Numbered from the stretch's first letter, positions 1-8,949 are shown. The stretch is DNA of 64,000 bases from Burkholderia diffusa (GCF_902499115.1 NZ_CABVPN010000009.1:124001-188000), one strand, 5' to 3'. The notes: generated by a model from the letters alone, not told the origin. Made by a program: numbers and translations.

Positions 1-2
1 CG

Positions 3-143
3 TCGCGCGACGGCGGCCTGACCTTCGACGTGCGCAAGCTCGGCGGCGTACAGAGCCTCGCTGCCGTGCTCGACATGGGCTCGGGCGCGCTGCTGCTCGG
101 CGGCGAGGCCGGCGTCGCGCCGCTCGCCGCGTCGCCGTCCTGA
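3..143 (+). CDS. C-terminal end of an unidentified protein, possibly YCF48/BNR-like (5' truncated)
   Basis: An open frame runs from the window edge to a TGA and gives about 46 residues with normal GC-rich codon use. The tail is rich in Gly, Leu and Ala. The gene cannot be identified from this fragment alone. In related proteobacterial loci an RND exporter is often preceded by a YCF48/photosystem-II-assembly-like beta-propeller protein, and DUF1302 and DUF1329 genes also occur in this window, so that is the best contextual guess. It ends about 100 nt upstream of the exporter start and is probably cotranscribed with it. Confidence 0.5.
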   Translation, partial: SRDGGLTFDVRKLGGVQSLAAVLDMGSGALLLGGEAGVAPLAASPS

Positions 144-241
144 TGCGGGCGGCGCTTGCCGCCGCCCGCATCCGTTCGCCTCGCCGAGCCGACCCGTTTC
201 GCCCGCATCGTCCGTCCCGTCCGTTCCGACCAGAGAAATCC

Positions 242-2713
242 ATGAACGACCTGTCACGCCCCACCGAAGCCGTTCCCGCATCGCGCCTCGCCGCGTTCGT
301 CGAGCGCTGCGCCGACACGATCATCCGGCAGCGCCGGCTGCTGATGCTGCTGTGCGTCGCGGTGACGCTCGCGCTCGGCTTGTCCGCGACGCGCCTGAAG
401 CTCGATCCGGGCTTCAACAAGATGATCCCGATGCAGCACCCGTACATGCAGGTGTTCGAGCGCTACGCGGGCGCGTTCCCCGGCGCGAACACGATCCTCG
501 TCAGCCTGCGCTGGAAGGGCGACGGCGACATCTACAACCAGACGTTCATGGACGCGCTGCGCCACGCGACCGACGACGTGTTCTTCATCCCCGGCGTGAA
601 CCGCTCGCGCGTGTTCTCGCTGTTCACGCCGAACGTCCACTACACGGAAGTGACCGAAGCCGGCTTTCGCGGCGACGTGGTCGTGCCCGGCCAGTTCTCG
701 AGTGCGAACCCGGACGATCTCGCGAAGGTGCGCCGCAACGTCGCGCGCTCCGGGCAGATCGGCCGGCTGGTCGGCAACGACCTGAAGTCGGCGCTGATCC
801 GCGCGGAACTGCGCGAGACCGATCCGGCCACCGGCAAGCGGCTCGACTACAGCGCGGTCGCGCGCCAGCTCGAGGAAATCCGTGCGCGTTACGCGAAGCA
901 GGGCATCGACGTCAACATCATCGGCTTCGCGAAGCTGGTGGGCGACGTCGAGGCCGGGATCGCAGGCGTGATGGCGTTCTTCGCGCTGGCGTTCCTCGTG
1001 ACGGCCGCGCTGCTGTTCGCCTATACGCGCTCGCTGAAGACCACCGTGCTCGCGCTCGTCGTCGCGCTGCTGCCGGTCGTCTGGCTGCTCGGCGCGCTGC
1101 CGCTGCTCGGCCTCGGCATCGATCCGATGTCGATCCTCGTGCCGTTCCTGATCTTCTCGATTGGCGTGTCGCATGCGGTGCAGATGACCAACGCGTGGAA
1201 GCAGGCGCTGGTGCGCGGCGCGTCGTCGGTCGAAGCCGCGCGCGACGCGTTCCGCAAGCTGTTCGTGCCGGGCACGGTCGCGCTGCTGACCAACGCGCTC
1301 GGCTTCATGGTGATCATGCGGATCCGGATCGACATCGTGCGCGAGCTCGGCATCACCGCGTGCCTCGGCGTGCTGCTCATGATCGTCACCAACAAGGTGT
1401 TCCTGCCGATCCTGCTGTCGTACACGCGCCTCGAGCGCGGCACGCTCGCGCGCGCCCAGCGCACGGCCGCCGCGGGCGGCAGCGGGAAGTGGTCGCGCTT
1501 CGCGGTGTTCGCGCGGCCGGCGCCGGCGCTCGGCGTGTTCGCCGTGGCGCTCGCGCTGCTCGCATACGGCACGCTCGAGTCGCGCAAGCTGGAGATCGGC
1601 GACATCGGCACCGGTGCCCCGGAGCTGCGCGCGAACTCGCGCTACAACATCGACAACGCAGCCATCACGCACCAGTACAACATCGGTGTCGACGTGCTGT
1701 CGGTGATCGTCGAGACGACCGGTTTCGACGACGCGTGCCTGCACTACCCGGTGATGAGCGCGATCGAGAAGTTCGAGATGAACATGCGCGGTGTGGCCGG
1801 CGTGCAGTCGGTCACGAGCGTGTCGTCGCAGGGCAAGGTGTTCATCGCCGCGTTCAACGAAGGCAACCCGCGCTGGGCCGCGCTGCCGCGCTCCAGCGAC
1901 GGGCTCACGCAGGGCGCCAATGCGTTCGATCCCGACAACGGGATGAACACAGCGAACTGCAAGGCGATCCAGGTGCTGATCTACACGCAGAACCACGAAG
2001 GCACGACCATCGCGCACATCGTCGACGAGATCAAGCGCTTCGCGGCCGAGAACCCCACGCCGAACGTCGCGTTCCGGCTCGCGGGCGGCAACGTCGGCGT
2101 GATGGCGGCGACCAACGAGGCGGTCGGCGACGCGGAGATCGCGATGCTGCTGTCGATCTTCGGCGCGATCGCGCTGCTGTGCGCGGTCACGTTCCGCTCG
2201 TGGCGCGCGGTGCTGTGCATCATCGTGCCGCTCACGCTGGTGTCGATCCTGTGCAACGCGGTGATGGCGCGGCTCGGCATCGGGCTGAAGGTCGCGACGC
2301 TGCCTGTGATCACGCTCGGCGTCGGGGTCGGCGTCGACTACGGGATCTACCTGTACGAACGCATGCAGCACGACCTCCGCCACGGCGCGACGCTGCCGGA
2401 CGCATTCGCCGACGCGATGCGCCAGCGCGGCACCGCGGCGCTGTTCACGGCCGTCACGATGTTCATCGGCGTCGGCACCTGGGCGTTCTCCGCGCTGAAA
2501 TTCCAGGTCGACATGGGCGTGCTGCTCGCGTTCATGTTCCTCGTGAACCTGTTCGGCGCGGTGTTCCTGCTGCCCGCGCTGGCCGCATGGCTCGGCGTCG
2601 AGCGCGCCGAGCGCCGCGTGTCGCACGAGCCGCAGCCGGCATCGCCGCAGGCCGCGCCGACACCCGCGCTCAAGCCGACACGCACGCTCGAACCCGGCAA
2701 TCCGGTGCGCTGA
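242..2713 (+). CDS. RND superfamily (MMPL-type) exporter
   Basis: The product is an inner-membrane proton-driven transporter of 823 residues. It shows the RND layout: a first membrane helix near residues 30-50, a large periplasmic loop, a block of helices around 240-430, a second periplasmic loop, and a final helix block around 640-800. The conserved GVGVGVDYGIYLYERM stretch in the second half belongs to the family. An ATG in frame lies 99 nt upstream, but the internal ATG, preceded by an AGAGAAA stretch and giving an N-terminus that starts MNDLSRP, looks better. RND proteins of this class sit with DUF1302/DUF1329 envelope proteins in steroid, terpenoid and aromatic degradation loci and are thought to move hydrophobic substrates. 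The substrate here is inferred only. It lies upstream of the Rieske oxygenase. Confidence 0.88.
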   Translation: MNDLSRPTEAVPASRLAAFVERCADTIIRQRRLLMLLCVAVTLALGLSATRLKLDPGFNKMIPMQHPYMQVFERYAGAFPGANTILVSLRWKGDGDIYNQTFMDALRHATDDVFFIPGVNRSRVFSLFTPNVHYTEVTEAGFRGDVVVPGQFSSANPDDLAKVRRNVARSGQIGRLVGNDLKSALIRAELRETDPATGKRLDYSAVARQLEEIRARYAKQGIDVNIIGFAKLVGDVEAGIAGVMAFFALAFLVTAALLFAYTRSLKTTVLALVVALLPVVWLLGALPLLGLGIDPMSILVPFLIFSIGVSHAVQMTNAWKQALVRGASSVEAARDAFRKLFVPGTVALLTNALGFMVIMRIRIDIVRELGITACLGVLLMIVTNKVFLPILLSYTRLERGTLARAQRTAAAGGSGKWSRFAVFARPAPALGVFAVALALLAYGTLESRKLEIGDIGTGAPELRANSRYNIDNAAITHQYNIGVDVLSVIVETTGFDDACLHYPVMSAIEKFEMNMRGVAGVQSVTSVSSQGKVFIAAFNEGNPRWAALPRSSDGLTQGANAFDPDNGMNTANCKAIQVLIYTQNHEGTTIAHIVDEIKRFAAENPTPNVAFRLAGGNVGVMAATNEAVGDAEIAMLLSIFGAIALLCAVTFRSWRAVLCIIVPLTLVSILCNAVMARLGIGLKVATLPVITLGVGVGVDYGIYLYERMQHDLRHGATLPDAFADAMRQRGTAALFTAVTMFIGVGTWAFSALKFQVDMGVLLAFMFLVNLFGAVFLLPALAAWLGVERAERRVSHEPQPASPQAAPTPALKPTRTLEPGNPVR

Positions 2714-2781
2714 GCGACGCAACCCCCGTTACCCGGTGCGCGGCGGGCCGCCGCGCGTCCCACCAAGAGGAGTCAACTCAC

Positions 2782-3861
2782 ATGTCCGCACGCCCTTACA
2801 AGATCGAAGCCCAGCCGCTCGCGCAGCGCTATGCGCGCGGCTGGCACTGCCTCGGGCTTGCCCGCGACTACAAGGACGGCAAGCCGCATACGCTGAACGT
2901 CTTCGGCCGCAAGCTCGCCGCGTTCGCCGATTCGACCGGCAAGATCAACGTCGTCGACGCGTATTGCCCGCACATGGGCGCCGACCTGAGCCTCGGCAAG
3001 GTCGAAGGCGATAACCTCGTGTGCCCGTTCCACGGCTGGGCGTGGAACGGCGAAGGGCAGTGCGCGTCGATCCCGTACTGCAAGCGGATTCCGCCGAAGG
3101 CGCGCATCGGCGCGTGGCCGACCTGCGAGGAAAACAACCTGCTGTTCGTGTGGAACGACCCGGAAGGCAACGCGCCGCCGCCGGAAGTCGCGATTCCGCG
3201 CCTCGACGTGTGCTTCTCCGACGAATGGTCGGACTGGGTCGTCGACAAGATGGTGATCCAGGCGAATTGCCGCGAGCTGGTCGACAACATCTCGGACGTC
3301 GCGCACTTCGCGACCGTGCACCGCGCGCCGATCGACTATTTCGCGAACCTGTTCGAGGATCACAAGGCGACGCAGCTGATGGTCGGCCGCAGCGAGAAGC
3401 TCGGCGGCGACAGCCTGACGGCGTTGTCGACGTATTTCGGGCCGGCCGTGCACATCACGCAGATGACGGGGCAAAGCGGCGGGCAGCCGATCCACTCGGT
3501 GTTGCTGAACTGCCACGTGCCGATCGACATGAACAGCTTCGAGCTGCGCTACGGCGTGATCGTGAAGAAGGTGGCCGGCCTGAGCGACGCGCAGAACATG
3601 GAGATCGCGAACGCATACGTGAAGGAAGCGCAGCGCGCGTTCTACGAGGACGTCGACATCTGGCACAGCAAGACGCGCATCGACAACCCGCTGCTGTGCG
3701 AAGGCGACGGGCCGCTGTACCAGATGCGCGACTGGTATTCGCAGTTCTACCTGGACGCGGCCGACGTGCGGCCGTCGAGCGTCGCGCGCAAGACGTTCGA
3801 GATGACGATCCGCGACGGCGCGACGCCGCCGGCGCTGCATCACGTGTTCGAACCGCGGTGA
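2782..3861 (+). CDS. Rieske non-heme iron oxygenase, KshA-like oxygenase component
   Basis: This is a 359-residue terminal oxygenase. The Rieske [2Fe-2S] ligands are Cys62, His64, Cys81 and His84 (CPH...CPFH). The mononuclear iron site is the D-x2-H-x4-H pattern at Asp162, His165 and His170, preceded by NCRELVDNISDVAHF. Size and motifs match the single-subunit oxygenases of the 3-ketosteroid 9-alpha-hydroxylase (KshA) group, which need a separate reductase; no reductase gene is seen in this window. The start is set by an AAGAGGAG ribosome site 10 nt upstream. It follows the RND gene by 68 nt and is probably in the same transcript. The steroid substrate is inferred from family and from neighbours that encode later meta-cleavage steps; another polycyclic or terpenoid substrate is possible. 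Confidence 0.85.
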   Translation: MSARPYKIEAQPLAQRYARGWHCLGLARDYKDGKPHTLNVFGRKLAAFADSTGKINVVDAYCPHMGADLSLGKVEGDNLVCPFHGWAWNGEGQCASIPYCKRIPPKARIGAWPTCEENNLLFVWNDPEGNAPPPEVAIPRLDVCFSDEWSDWVVDKMVIQANCRELVDNISDVAHFATVHRAPIDYFANLFEDHKATQLMVGRSEKLGGDSLTALSTYFGPAVHITQMTGQSGGQPIHSVLLNCHVPIDMNSFELRYGVIVKKVAGLSDAQNMEIANAYVKEAQRAFYEDVDIWHSKTRIDNPLLCEGDGPLYQMRDWYSQFYLDAADVRPSSVARKTFEMTIRDGATPPALHHVFEPR

Positions 3862-3867
3862 CGGGCG

Positions 3868-3908
3868 GTAACGGGGTGAACGGGGGCGAACGGGGGCGAA
3901 CGGGGCGA
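3868..3908. repeat. Short tandem repeat of a 10-nt G-rich unit
   Basis: Just after the Rieske gene stop, a unit close to GGGGGCGAAC repeats about three to four times with small changes, ending in GGGGCGAAAATAG. It looks like replication slippage. No hairpin partner is visible. Confidence 0.7.
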
Positions 3909-4003
3909 AAATAGGGGCTGCATCGTTTCGCCTCCAGATCGCCGCGCACCCCCGCCAGGCAAGGCGCGCGCGCTGCCGCGCGCCTCCATCGCATCGAAAG
4001 AGC

Positions 4004-4032
4004 TTGACGGATCGGTCTGCACCGCGTAGTGT
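4004..4032 (+). promoter_or_regulatory. Putative sigma-70 promoter of the cold-shock gene
   Basis: TTGACG (-35) and TAGTGT (-10) are separated by exactly 17 nt. A start about 7 nt later would give an untranslated leader of about 140 nt before the cold-shock start codon. Long leaders are typical of cspA-type genes, where the leader controls translation and mRNA stability at low temperature. Confidence 0.5.
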
Positions 4033-4179
4033 CCGAGACCGAAGTCTTCAAGAAGTTCGATTGCTCATCATTGGCCGCACGCGGTGCGGCAGTCGTTGGT
4101 CTCTCCCTCTTTTGATTCTTTCTGTGCCTGTCACGGGCGCATGTTCATCGTTCGTATCAATCGTATTAAGGAAGTATTT

Positions 4180-4383
4180 GTGGATACCGGTACCGTCAAG
4201 TGGTTCAACGAAACCAAGGGCTTTGGTTTCATCTCCCCGGACAACGGCGGCGACGATCTGTTCGCCCATTTCTCGGAAATTCGCGGCACGGGCTTCAAGA
4301 CCCTGGCCGAAGGCCAGAAGGTCAGCTTCGAAGTGAAGCGTGGCCCGAAGGGTCTGCAAGCGTCGAACATCACGCCGCAGTAA
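4180..4383 (+). CDS. cspA: Cold-shock protein, CspA family
   Basis: This is a 67-residue single cold-shock domain protein, an OB-fold RNA/ssDNA chaperone in the cytoplasm. The RNP1 motif KGFGFI and the RNP2-like LFAHF are both present, and the length is canonical. A longer frame exists upstream, but the family N-terminus (DTGTVKWFNETKGFGF) begins at a GTG with AAGGAAG 5 nt before it, so GTG is taken as the start. A good sigma-70 promoter lies about 150 nt upstream, leaving a long leader as in other csp genes. It is followed by a perfect 19-bp inverted repeat. The exact paralogue (cspA, cspC, cspD) cannot be told from sequence alone. Confidence 0.93.
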   Translation: MDTGTVKWFNETKGFGFISPDNGGDDLFAHFSEIRGTGFKTLAEGQKVSFEVKRGPKGLQASNITPQ

Positions 4384-4473
4384 GCCGCGTCGGCACCGGC
4401 CGTCGAATGGCGGCCGCTGCCGGACGAATTTCGCGCGGATGCCGGCCCGAGCCGGCGTCCTGCGCGTTTCGAC

Positions 4474-4520
4474 GCACACGACCGATGCATCGCGGAATTC
4501 ACGATGCATCGGTCGTGTGC
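4474..4520. terminator. Perfect 19-bp inverted repeat downstream of cspA
   Basis: The arms GCACACGACCGATGCATCG and its exact complement are separated by a 9-nt loop (CGGAATTCA), making a very stable hairpin. Only a weak pyrimidine run (TTCTCTC) follows, so it is not a textbook intrinsic terminator. It may end or stabilise the cspA transcript or be a protein-binding site. The rest of the interval between cspA and infA, about 460 nt, shows no other clear signal. Confidence 0.6.
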
Positions 4521-4845
4521 TTCTCTCATCCATCGCAGGTCCGTACGACGTGCGATCCAACGCCCTCGCGAAGCGCTCGCCGCGTCGCCAGCGGCCCATG
4601 CTGCAACCCGAGTAGACCGTCGCCATGCCGCACACGGCGCGGTCCCGACTTTGCGCGGTGCCGATTGCACCGCCGCCACCGACCGCCCGACCGCCGCATT
4701 GCGCCGGGCTCCGATTGCAAGACGGGCGCGTCGTCCGTCTGAACGAATTGATCCCCGGCATCCCGCCGGCCGCCGTCCCGTTGAGGGGCACGGCGCCGGT
4801 GAGCTCGCCGCGGCCGCGGTCATTACCTTGTCTGGAGGAATTGGT

Positions 4846-5109
4846 TTGGCAAAAGAAGAACTGCTGGAACTGGACGGAATCGTCGACGAAGTGCTGCCGG
4901 ACAGCAAATACCGTGTCACGCTGGAAAACGGCGTCGTGGTCGGCGCGTATGCGTCGGGCCGCATGCGCAAGAACCACATCCGCATTCTCGCGGGCGATCG
5001 CGTGACGCTGGAACTGTCGATGTACGACCTGACCAAGGGCCGCATCAACTTCCGCCACAAGGACGCGAATTCGACGCGTCCGCAGCGCCCCGGGCAACCG
5101 CGTCGCTAA
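4846..5109 (+). CDS. infA: Translation initiation factor IF-1 (second copy type, extended C-terminus)
   Basis: This is an 87-residue S1/OB-fold protein that binds the 30S ribosomal A-site during initiation. The core reads as IF-1: MAKEELLELDGIVDEVLPD, then RVTLENG, then GRMRKNHIRILAGDRVTLE, then YDLTKGRINFRHK. It is longer than the usual 72 residues, with a tail rich in Arg, Pro and Gln (about residues 73-87). Burkholderia carries such an extra infA besides the one in the ribosomal protein operon. The start is a TTG with TGGAGGA 7 nt before it; upstream in-frame ATG codons would add sequence unlike IF-1. Its position next to a cold-shock gene fits a role in cold adaptation, but that is inference. 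Confidence 0.93.
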   Translation: MAKEELLELDGIVDEVLPDSKYRVTLENGVVVGAYASGRMRKNHIRILAGDRVTLELSMYDLTKGRINFRHKDANSTRPQRPGQPRR

Positions 5110-5150
5110 AGCAGTAGCGATCGGCCAGCGCAACGCCGCACCGATCGAAA

Positions 5151-5190
5151 CCCGTCCGGCCCGTTCATGTGGCCGGGCACACCGGATGGG
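5151..5190 (+). terminator. Possible hairpin terminator after infA
   Basis: CCCGTCCGG pairs with CCGGATGGG (one G-T pair), and an inner GCCCG/CGGGC stem extends it. No T-tract follows, so the role is uncertain. Apart from this hairpin, the roughly 400-nt interval between infA and the phosphoesterase gene holds nothing recognisable. Confidence 0.3.
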
Positions 5191-5522
5191 CGGCGCGGCT
5201 CGCGCCGTTCGGCGGTCGCCAGCGGCGGGGCAGTGCTGCGGCGGCCGAGGCCGCATTCTCTCCGGTCGAATCGCCCGATTCGGCTCGCTTTTCCCGCACG
5301 CGTCGATTCGCCGCGCATCGCTTTCCCCACCCACGCCGGTCGTCGGCTGAATGCCCGTGTCTTGCCGCGCGCCGTGCCCGGCTTTACGCGCAGGCCGGCG
5401 TAGCCGTACACTCGTCGGCAATTCGCGGCACGCGCACGCTGCAGCGCCTTTCCTTTCATTTGCTTTCAGTGCCGCCGCGATCGTGCCAGCAGGACTTTCG
5501 TCGCGCGACGCCAGGAGGCGCC

Positions 5523-6788
5523 ATGAGTGCAGACGCAGCCCCCGCAGATCCTTCAGTTCCCGCAGTTTCGTCGGTTCAGGACCGCATCCGGCACGTGTTC
5601 GTGCTGATGCTCGAGAACCGCTCGTTCGACCATCTGTTCGCGCTGTCGGGCTATCCCGACATCGTTGCCGCATCACCGGGTAACAGCAACACGTACGGCG
5701 ATGCGGTCTACCCGTTTGGCGGCGGCGCACCCGACCGGATGCCGACCGATCCGTGTCACGAATTCACCGACGTGCTCGAACAGCTTTGCGGCACGGGCGT
5801 GCCGTTCGTCAAAGGGCGACCTTATCCGAGCATCAACAATTCGGGATTCGTGTCGAACTACGCGACGTCGCATTCCGAAGGCACGCCGCCGCAGCCAGCC
5901 GATGCGGGCAAGATCATGCAGGGCGTCAATATCGCGACGCTGGCGCCGTCGCTGTACGCGCTGGCGAACGCATTCGTGCTGTGCGACGCGTGGCACGCGT
6001 CGATGCCGGGGCCGACCTGGCCGAACCGCTTCTTCCTGCACGGCGCGTCGTCGGCCGGCCTCGACCATTCGCCGACCAGGGAGGAAATGGCCGGATGGGA
6101 CGCGTTCGACGGCTTCCCCTATCCGAAAGGTTCGATCTTCGCCGCGCTCGGCGACGACAACTGGCGCATCTACCAGGACCAGTCGGGCGACCCGCTCGGC
6201 CACGTGCCGCAGGTGGCATCGCTGAAGGGCGTGAGCTTCTTCGACATCGACGACCTTGCGCATTTCGAGGCCGATCTCGCGGCCGGCTATACGGCGCGCT
6301 ATACGTTCATCGAGCCCGGCTACGGCGACATCGTGCACGGCACCTACCGGAACGGCAGTTCGCAGCACCCGATGGATGGCCTGGCCGGTGGCGACCAGCT
6401 CGCCGCGCGCGTGTACGACGCGATCCGCAATTCGCCGGTGTGGGAGAGCAGCTTGTTCGTGATCTGCTACGACGAGCATGGCGGCTTCTACGATTCGGTC
6501 AGGCCGGGCGCCGCGCCGCCGCCGAACGATGGCGCGGCGGCGACGTTGAACGCGAGCGGCTTCGGGTTCGACGTGTATGGCGTGCGGGTGCCGGCGATCG
6601 TGATTTCGCCGTGGGTCGCGGCCGGGCAGGTCGACCATACGCCGTACGACCATGCGTCGGTCGCCGCGACGCTCGAGCGGCTGTTCGGCCTCGCGCCGCT
6701 GACGGACCGCGACCGTCTCGCGAACGACCTGCTGGCGCTCGTCACCACGACCTGCCGCACCGACTGCCCGCAAAGGATCGGATCATGA
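5523..6788 (+). CDS. Phosphoesterase family protein (PF04185; phospholipase C / acid phosphatase type)
   Basis: The protein has 421 residues and carries the hallmarks of the PF04185 phosphoesterases, which are related to alkaline phosphatase: ENRSFDH at 31-37 near the N-terminus, the MPGPTWPNRFFLHG stretch, and CYDEHGGFYD near residues 315-324, which carries metal-binding acidic and His residues. It hydrolyses a phosphodiester or phosphomonoester, but the substrate cannot be read from the sequence. Unlike exported relatives there is no Tat or Sec signal, so a cytoplasmic location or an unusual export route is implied. An AGGAGG site 4 nt before the ATG fixes the start. The stop overlaps the start of a small gene (ATGA), so the two are translationally coupled. 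A second, Tat-signal-bearing member of the family lies at 51254-52918. Confidence 0.85.
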   Translation: MSADAAPADPSVPAVSSVQDRIRHVFVLMLENRSFDHLFALSGYPDIVAASPGNSNTYGDAVYPFGGGAPDRMPTDPCHEFTDVLEQLCGTGVPFVKGRPYPSINNSGFVSNYATSHSEGTPPQPADAGKIMQGVNIATLAPSLYALANAFVLCDAWHASMPGPTWPNRFFLHGASSAGLDHSPTREEMAGWDAFDGFPYPKGSIFAALGDDNWRIYQDQSGDPLGHVPQVASLKGVSFFDIDDLAHFEADLAAGYTARYTFIEPGYGDIVHGTYRNGSSQHPMDGLAGGDQLAARVYDAIRNSPVWESSLFVICYDEHGGFYDSVRPGAAPPPNDGAAATLNASGFGFDVYGVRVPAIVISPWVAAGQVDHTPYDHASVAATLERLFGLAPLTDRDRLANDLLALVTTTCRTDCPQRIGS

Positions 6789-7033
6789 GTACGACACCGG
6801 CCCCCGACCCGCGCGATGCGCTGCCCGTGCGCGACGGCACGAGCCTGGTCGCGTATCTGCACATCCTGAAGAAAGCGCACGCGGCGCTGGTCGGGCATGA
6901 CAAGGCCCATCGGCGCTTCAGCGAGATCGTCACGCGCGGGCAGGCGCGGCAGTACATCGAGGAGCTGATGCCGTCGCTGCTGCAGGCGCGCGAGGCGCAT
7001 CGGCGGCGCAGGCATGGCGGAAAGCACCGCTGA
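6785..7033 (+). CDS. Small hypothetical protein coupled to the phosphoesterase
   Basis: The 82-residue product is soluble and mostly helical, with a basic C-terminus (REAHRRRRHGGKHR). No signal peptide, membrane helix or known motif is seen. The ATG overlaps the TGA of the phosphoesterase gene by 4 nt (ATGA), which argues that it is real and made with its upstream partner. It may be a partner or regulator of that enzyme. Function is unknown. Confidence 0.65.
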   Translation: MSTTPAPDPRDALPVRDGTSLVAYLHILKKAHAALVGHDKAHRRFSEIVTRGQARQYIEELMPSLLQAREAHRRRRHGGKHR

Positions 7034-7129
7034 CGCGGTGCGTGGTTGACGCCGCCGGCTCGTGACGCCGGGCGACTGGAGAGCGGCGAACGCGCTACGC
7101 GCCGCGCATGAGTAGTGAGCAACGCTGCA

Positions 7130-8518
7130 TCACGCCGACTGCCGCGCGCGCCGCACGCTGACCGCTGCCCCGGCCGCTCCCGCCAGCTGCACCGCCGCGC
7201 CGGCGAACATCGCCGCGCGCAAGCCCGCCGTGCCGCCGTGCGCGGCCGCGAACAACGTGCCGAGCACCGCAATCCCGAGCGTCGCGCCGGTCATCCGCGC
7301 GACGTTGACGAGCGCGCTCGCAGTGCCCGAGCGCGTGGCATCCACCGAGCCGACGGCAACGGTCATCAGAGGCCCCGTCGCGATCCCCATGCCGAGCCCC
7401 GTCAACGCGAGCCCGATCTCGGCGCCGAGCAGGCCCGACGACGCGGCGGAGGCGCCGATCGCCGCGAGCCCGCTCGCGATCACGGCGACGCCACCCGCCG
7501 TCGTCAGGCGCGTGCCGACGCGTTCGGACAACGGCCCCGAGCAAGGCGACACGGCGACGAACACGAGCGCCATCGGCAGCAGCGCGAGGCCCGCACCGGT
7601 TGAATCGAGACGGCCGATGCTCTGCCATGTGAGCGGCAGCAGGAACAGCACGCCGTACATCCCGAACGTCATGCCGGTGGTCGCGGCGATCGCGCCGCGA
7701 AACGCGCCGCGCCGGAAGATGTCGAGTGGCACCAGCGCGGCCTCGCCGTGGCGCCGTTCGATCGCGACGAAGGCGACGAACGACGCGATGGCGATACCGC
7801 CCGCGATCACACCGGCGACTGGCGCCTCGCGGAACACGATCGCCGCATACGCGAGCGTGCCGAGCGCGAGCGCGCCCGAGATTTGCGCACCGCCGTCGAC
7901 ATGCCGGCCGCGCGGATCGGACGACTCGGGCACGGCGGGTATCGCGAGCAGCATTGCCACGATGCTCAGCGGCACGACCACGAAGAAAATGCTGCGCCAT
8001 CCGAAGTGCCGGATCAGCACGCCGCCGAGGGTCGGGCCGATCGCCATCGCGACGCCGTTGCACGCGGCCCAGATGCCGAGCGCGCGGCCGCGCTCGACCG
8101 GGTCGCGCCATACGACGCGCACGATCGCGAGCGACGCAGGCAGCAGCAGTGCCGCGCCGACACCGGCCAGTGCGCGTGCGCCGATCAGTACCGACACCGA
8201 CGGCGCGAGCGCGCACAGCAGCGATGCGACGGTAAACACGACCGTGCCGGCCATGAAGATGCGGCGCCGGCCGTAGAGGTCGGCGAACAGCCCCCCGGTC
8301 AGCAACAGCACCGCGTACGTGAGGTTGTAGCTGTCGACGACCCATTGCAGCGCGCCGACGCCCGCATGGAAATACGCGCCGATCGCGCGCGTCGCGAGAT
8401 TGACGACGGCCGTGTCGACTTGCGCCACGAGCACGGCCAGGCAGAGGGTCAGAAGCGTGATGCTGCGTCTTCCGGCGATTGCGATGGCGGCCGGGGCGCG
8501 ATGTCCTGAATTGGGCAA
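7130..8518 (-). CDS. MFS drug exporter, DHA2 (EmrB/QacA) type
   Basis: This 462-residue inner-membrane antiporter probably has 14 helices. Helix 1 contains VAQVDTAVVNLA, which matches the D-x-x-x-V-N-x-A signature of DHA2 drug:proton antiporters. Motif A (GGLFADLYGRRRIF) and a motif-C-like region with GIWAACNGVAMAIGPTLGG follow, and then HFGWRSIFFVVVP. Substrates are likely hydrophobic drugs or solvents. It is a lone leftward gene facing the coupled phosphoesterase pair, with no adaptor (EmrA) gene beside it and no adjacent TetR or MarR regulator. Confidence 0.88.
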   Translation of the reverse strand: MPNSGHRAPAAIAIAGRRSITLLTLCLAVLVAQVDTAVVNLATRAIGAYFHAGVGALQWVVDSYNLTYAVLLLTGGLFADLYGRRRIFMAGTVVFTVASLLCALAPSVSVLIGARALAGVGAALLLPASLAIVRVVWRDPVERGRALGIWAACNGVAMAIGPTLGGVLIRHFGWRSIFFVVVPLSIVAMLLAIPAVPESSDPRGRHVDGGAQISGALALGTLAYAAIVFREAPVAGVIAGGIAIASFVAFVAIERRHGEAALVPLDIFRRGAFRGAIAATTGMTFGMYGVLFLLPLTWQSIGRLDSTGAGLALLPMALVFVAVSPCSGPLSERVGTRLTTAGGVAVIASGLAAIGASAASSGLLGAEIGLALTGLGMGIATGPLMTVAVGSVDATRSGTASALVNVARMTGATLGIAVLGTLFAAAHGGTAGLRAAMFAGAAVQLAGAAGAAVSVRRARQSA

Positions 8519-8878
8519 GATGGGTCGCTCCGTGAAGAATGTTCAATCGATCCTGCGCCGCGCCGGCTGACAGCGTGGTGTCAGCAGGCGCGCCTTCGGG
8601 GTGCCACGATCGGGACGATGCAGTCGATGTGGCGATCATGCGATCGGAACGACTCCGCACCGATACGACGGCGCTACCACCCGTCATGCCGCATGCTCGA
8701 CATCCGCACCCGTCGACCGCGGATACGCACGGCACTGGCCGTTCGACGAGAGTCTGGCCCGGCCCCGATTTCCGGCCCCGTTTCCCGGCCGCATTCCTTT
8801 CATCGGTCCTCGCCGGTCAGCGCATCCTCCGTGCCGGCGCGCTCGCCACGTTGGCGCGGTAACGGGGCGCATCAACGA

Positions 8879-8903
8879 GAACGGGGCGCATCGCGCCCCG
8901 TTC
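8879..8903 (-). terminator. GC-rich hairpin downstream of the aldolase gene
   Basis: Perfect 11-bp arms (GAACGGGGCGC / GCGCCCCGTTC) surround a 3-nt loop. It lies 47 nt past the stop of the leftward aldolase operon. There is no T-run, so termination would be weak or Rho-assisted. A direct copy of AACGGGGCGCATC sits just to the left. The rest of the 430-nt gap before the MFS gene is the MFS promoter side and shows nothing else clear. Confidence 0.45.
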
Positions 8904-8949
8904 CGCAGATTCGCCGGCGTATCGGGCGATGGCAGCCCGATATCGTCGA

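Noticed and set aside
254..2722. 822-residue reading frame on the opposite strand of the RND gene
   Set aside because: Arg/His/Asp-rich composition and complete overlap with a well-supported gene; a mirror of GC-rich codon bias. The same reasoning removes other long opposite-strand frames.
4504..4845. Upstream extension of infA to an ATG inside the palindrome
   Set aside because: The added sequence does not resemble IF-1 and the TTG has a far better ribosome site.
8861..8903. Repeated AACGGGGCGCATC considered as a CRISPR-like repeat
   Set aside because: Only two copies with no regular spacers; it is part of a terminator-like hairpin.
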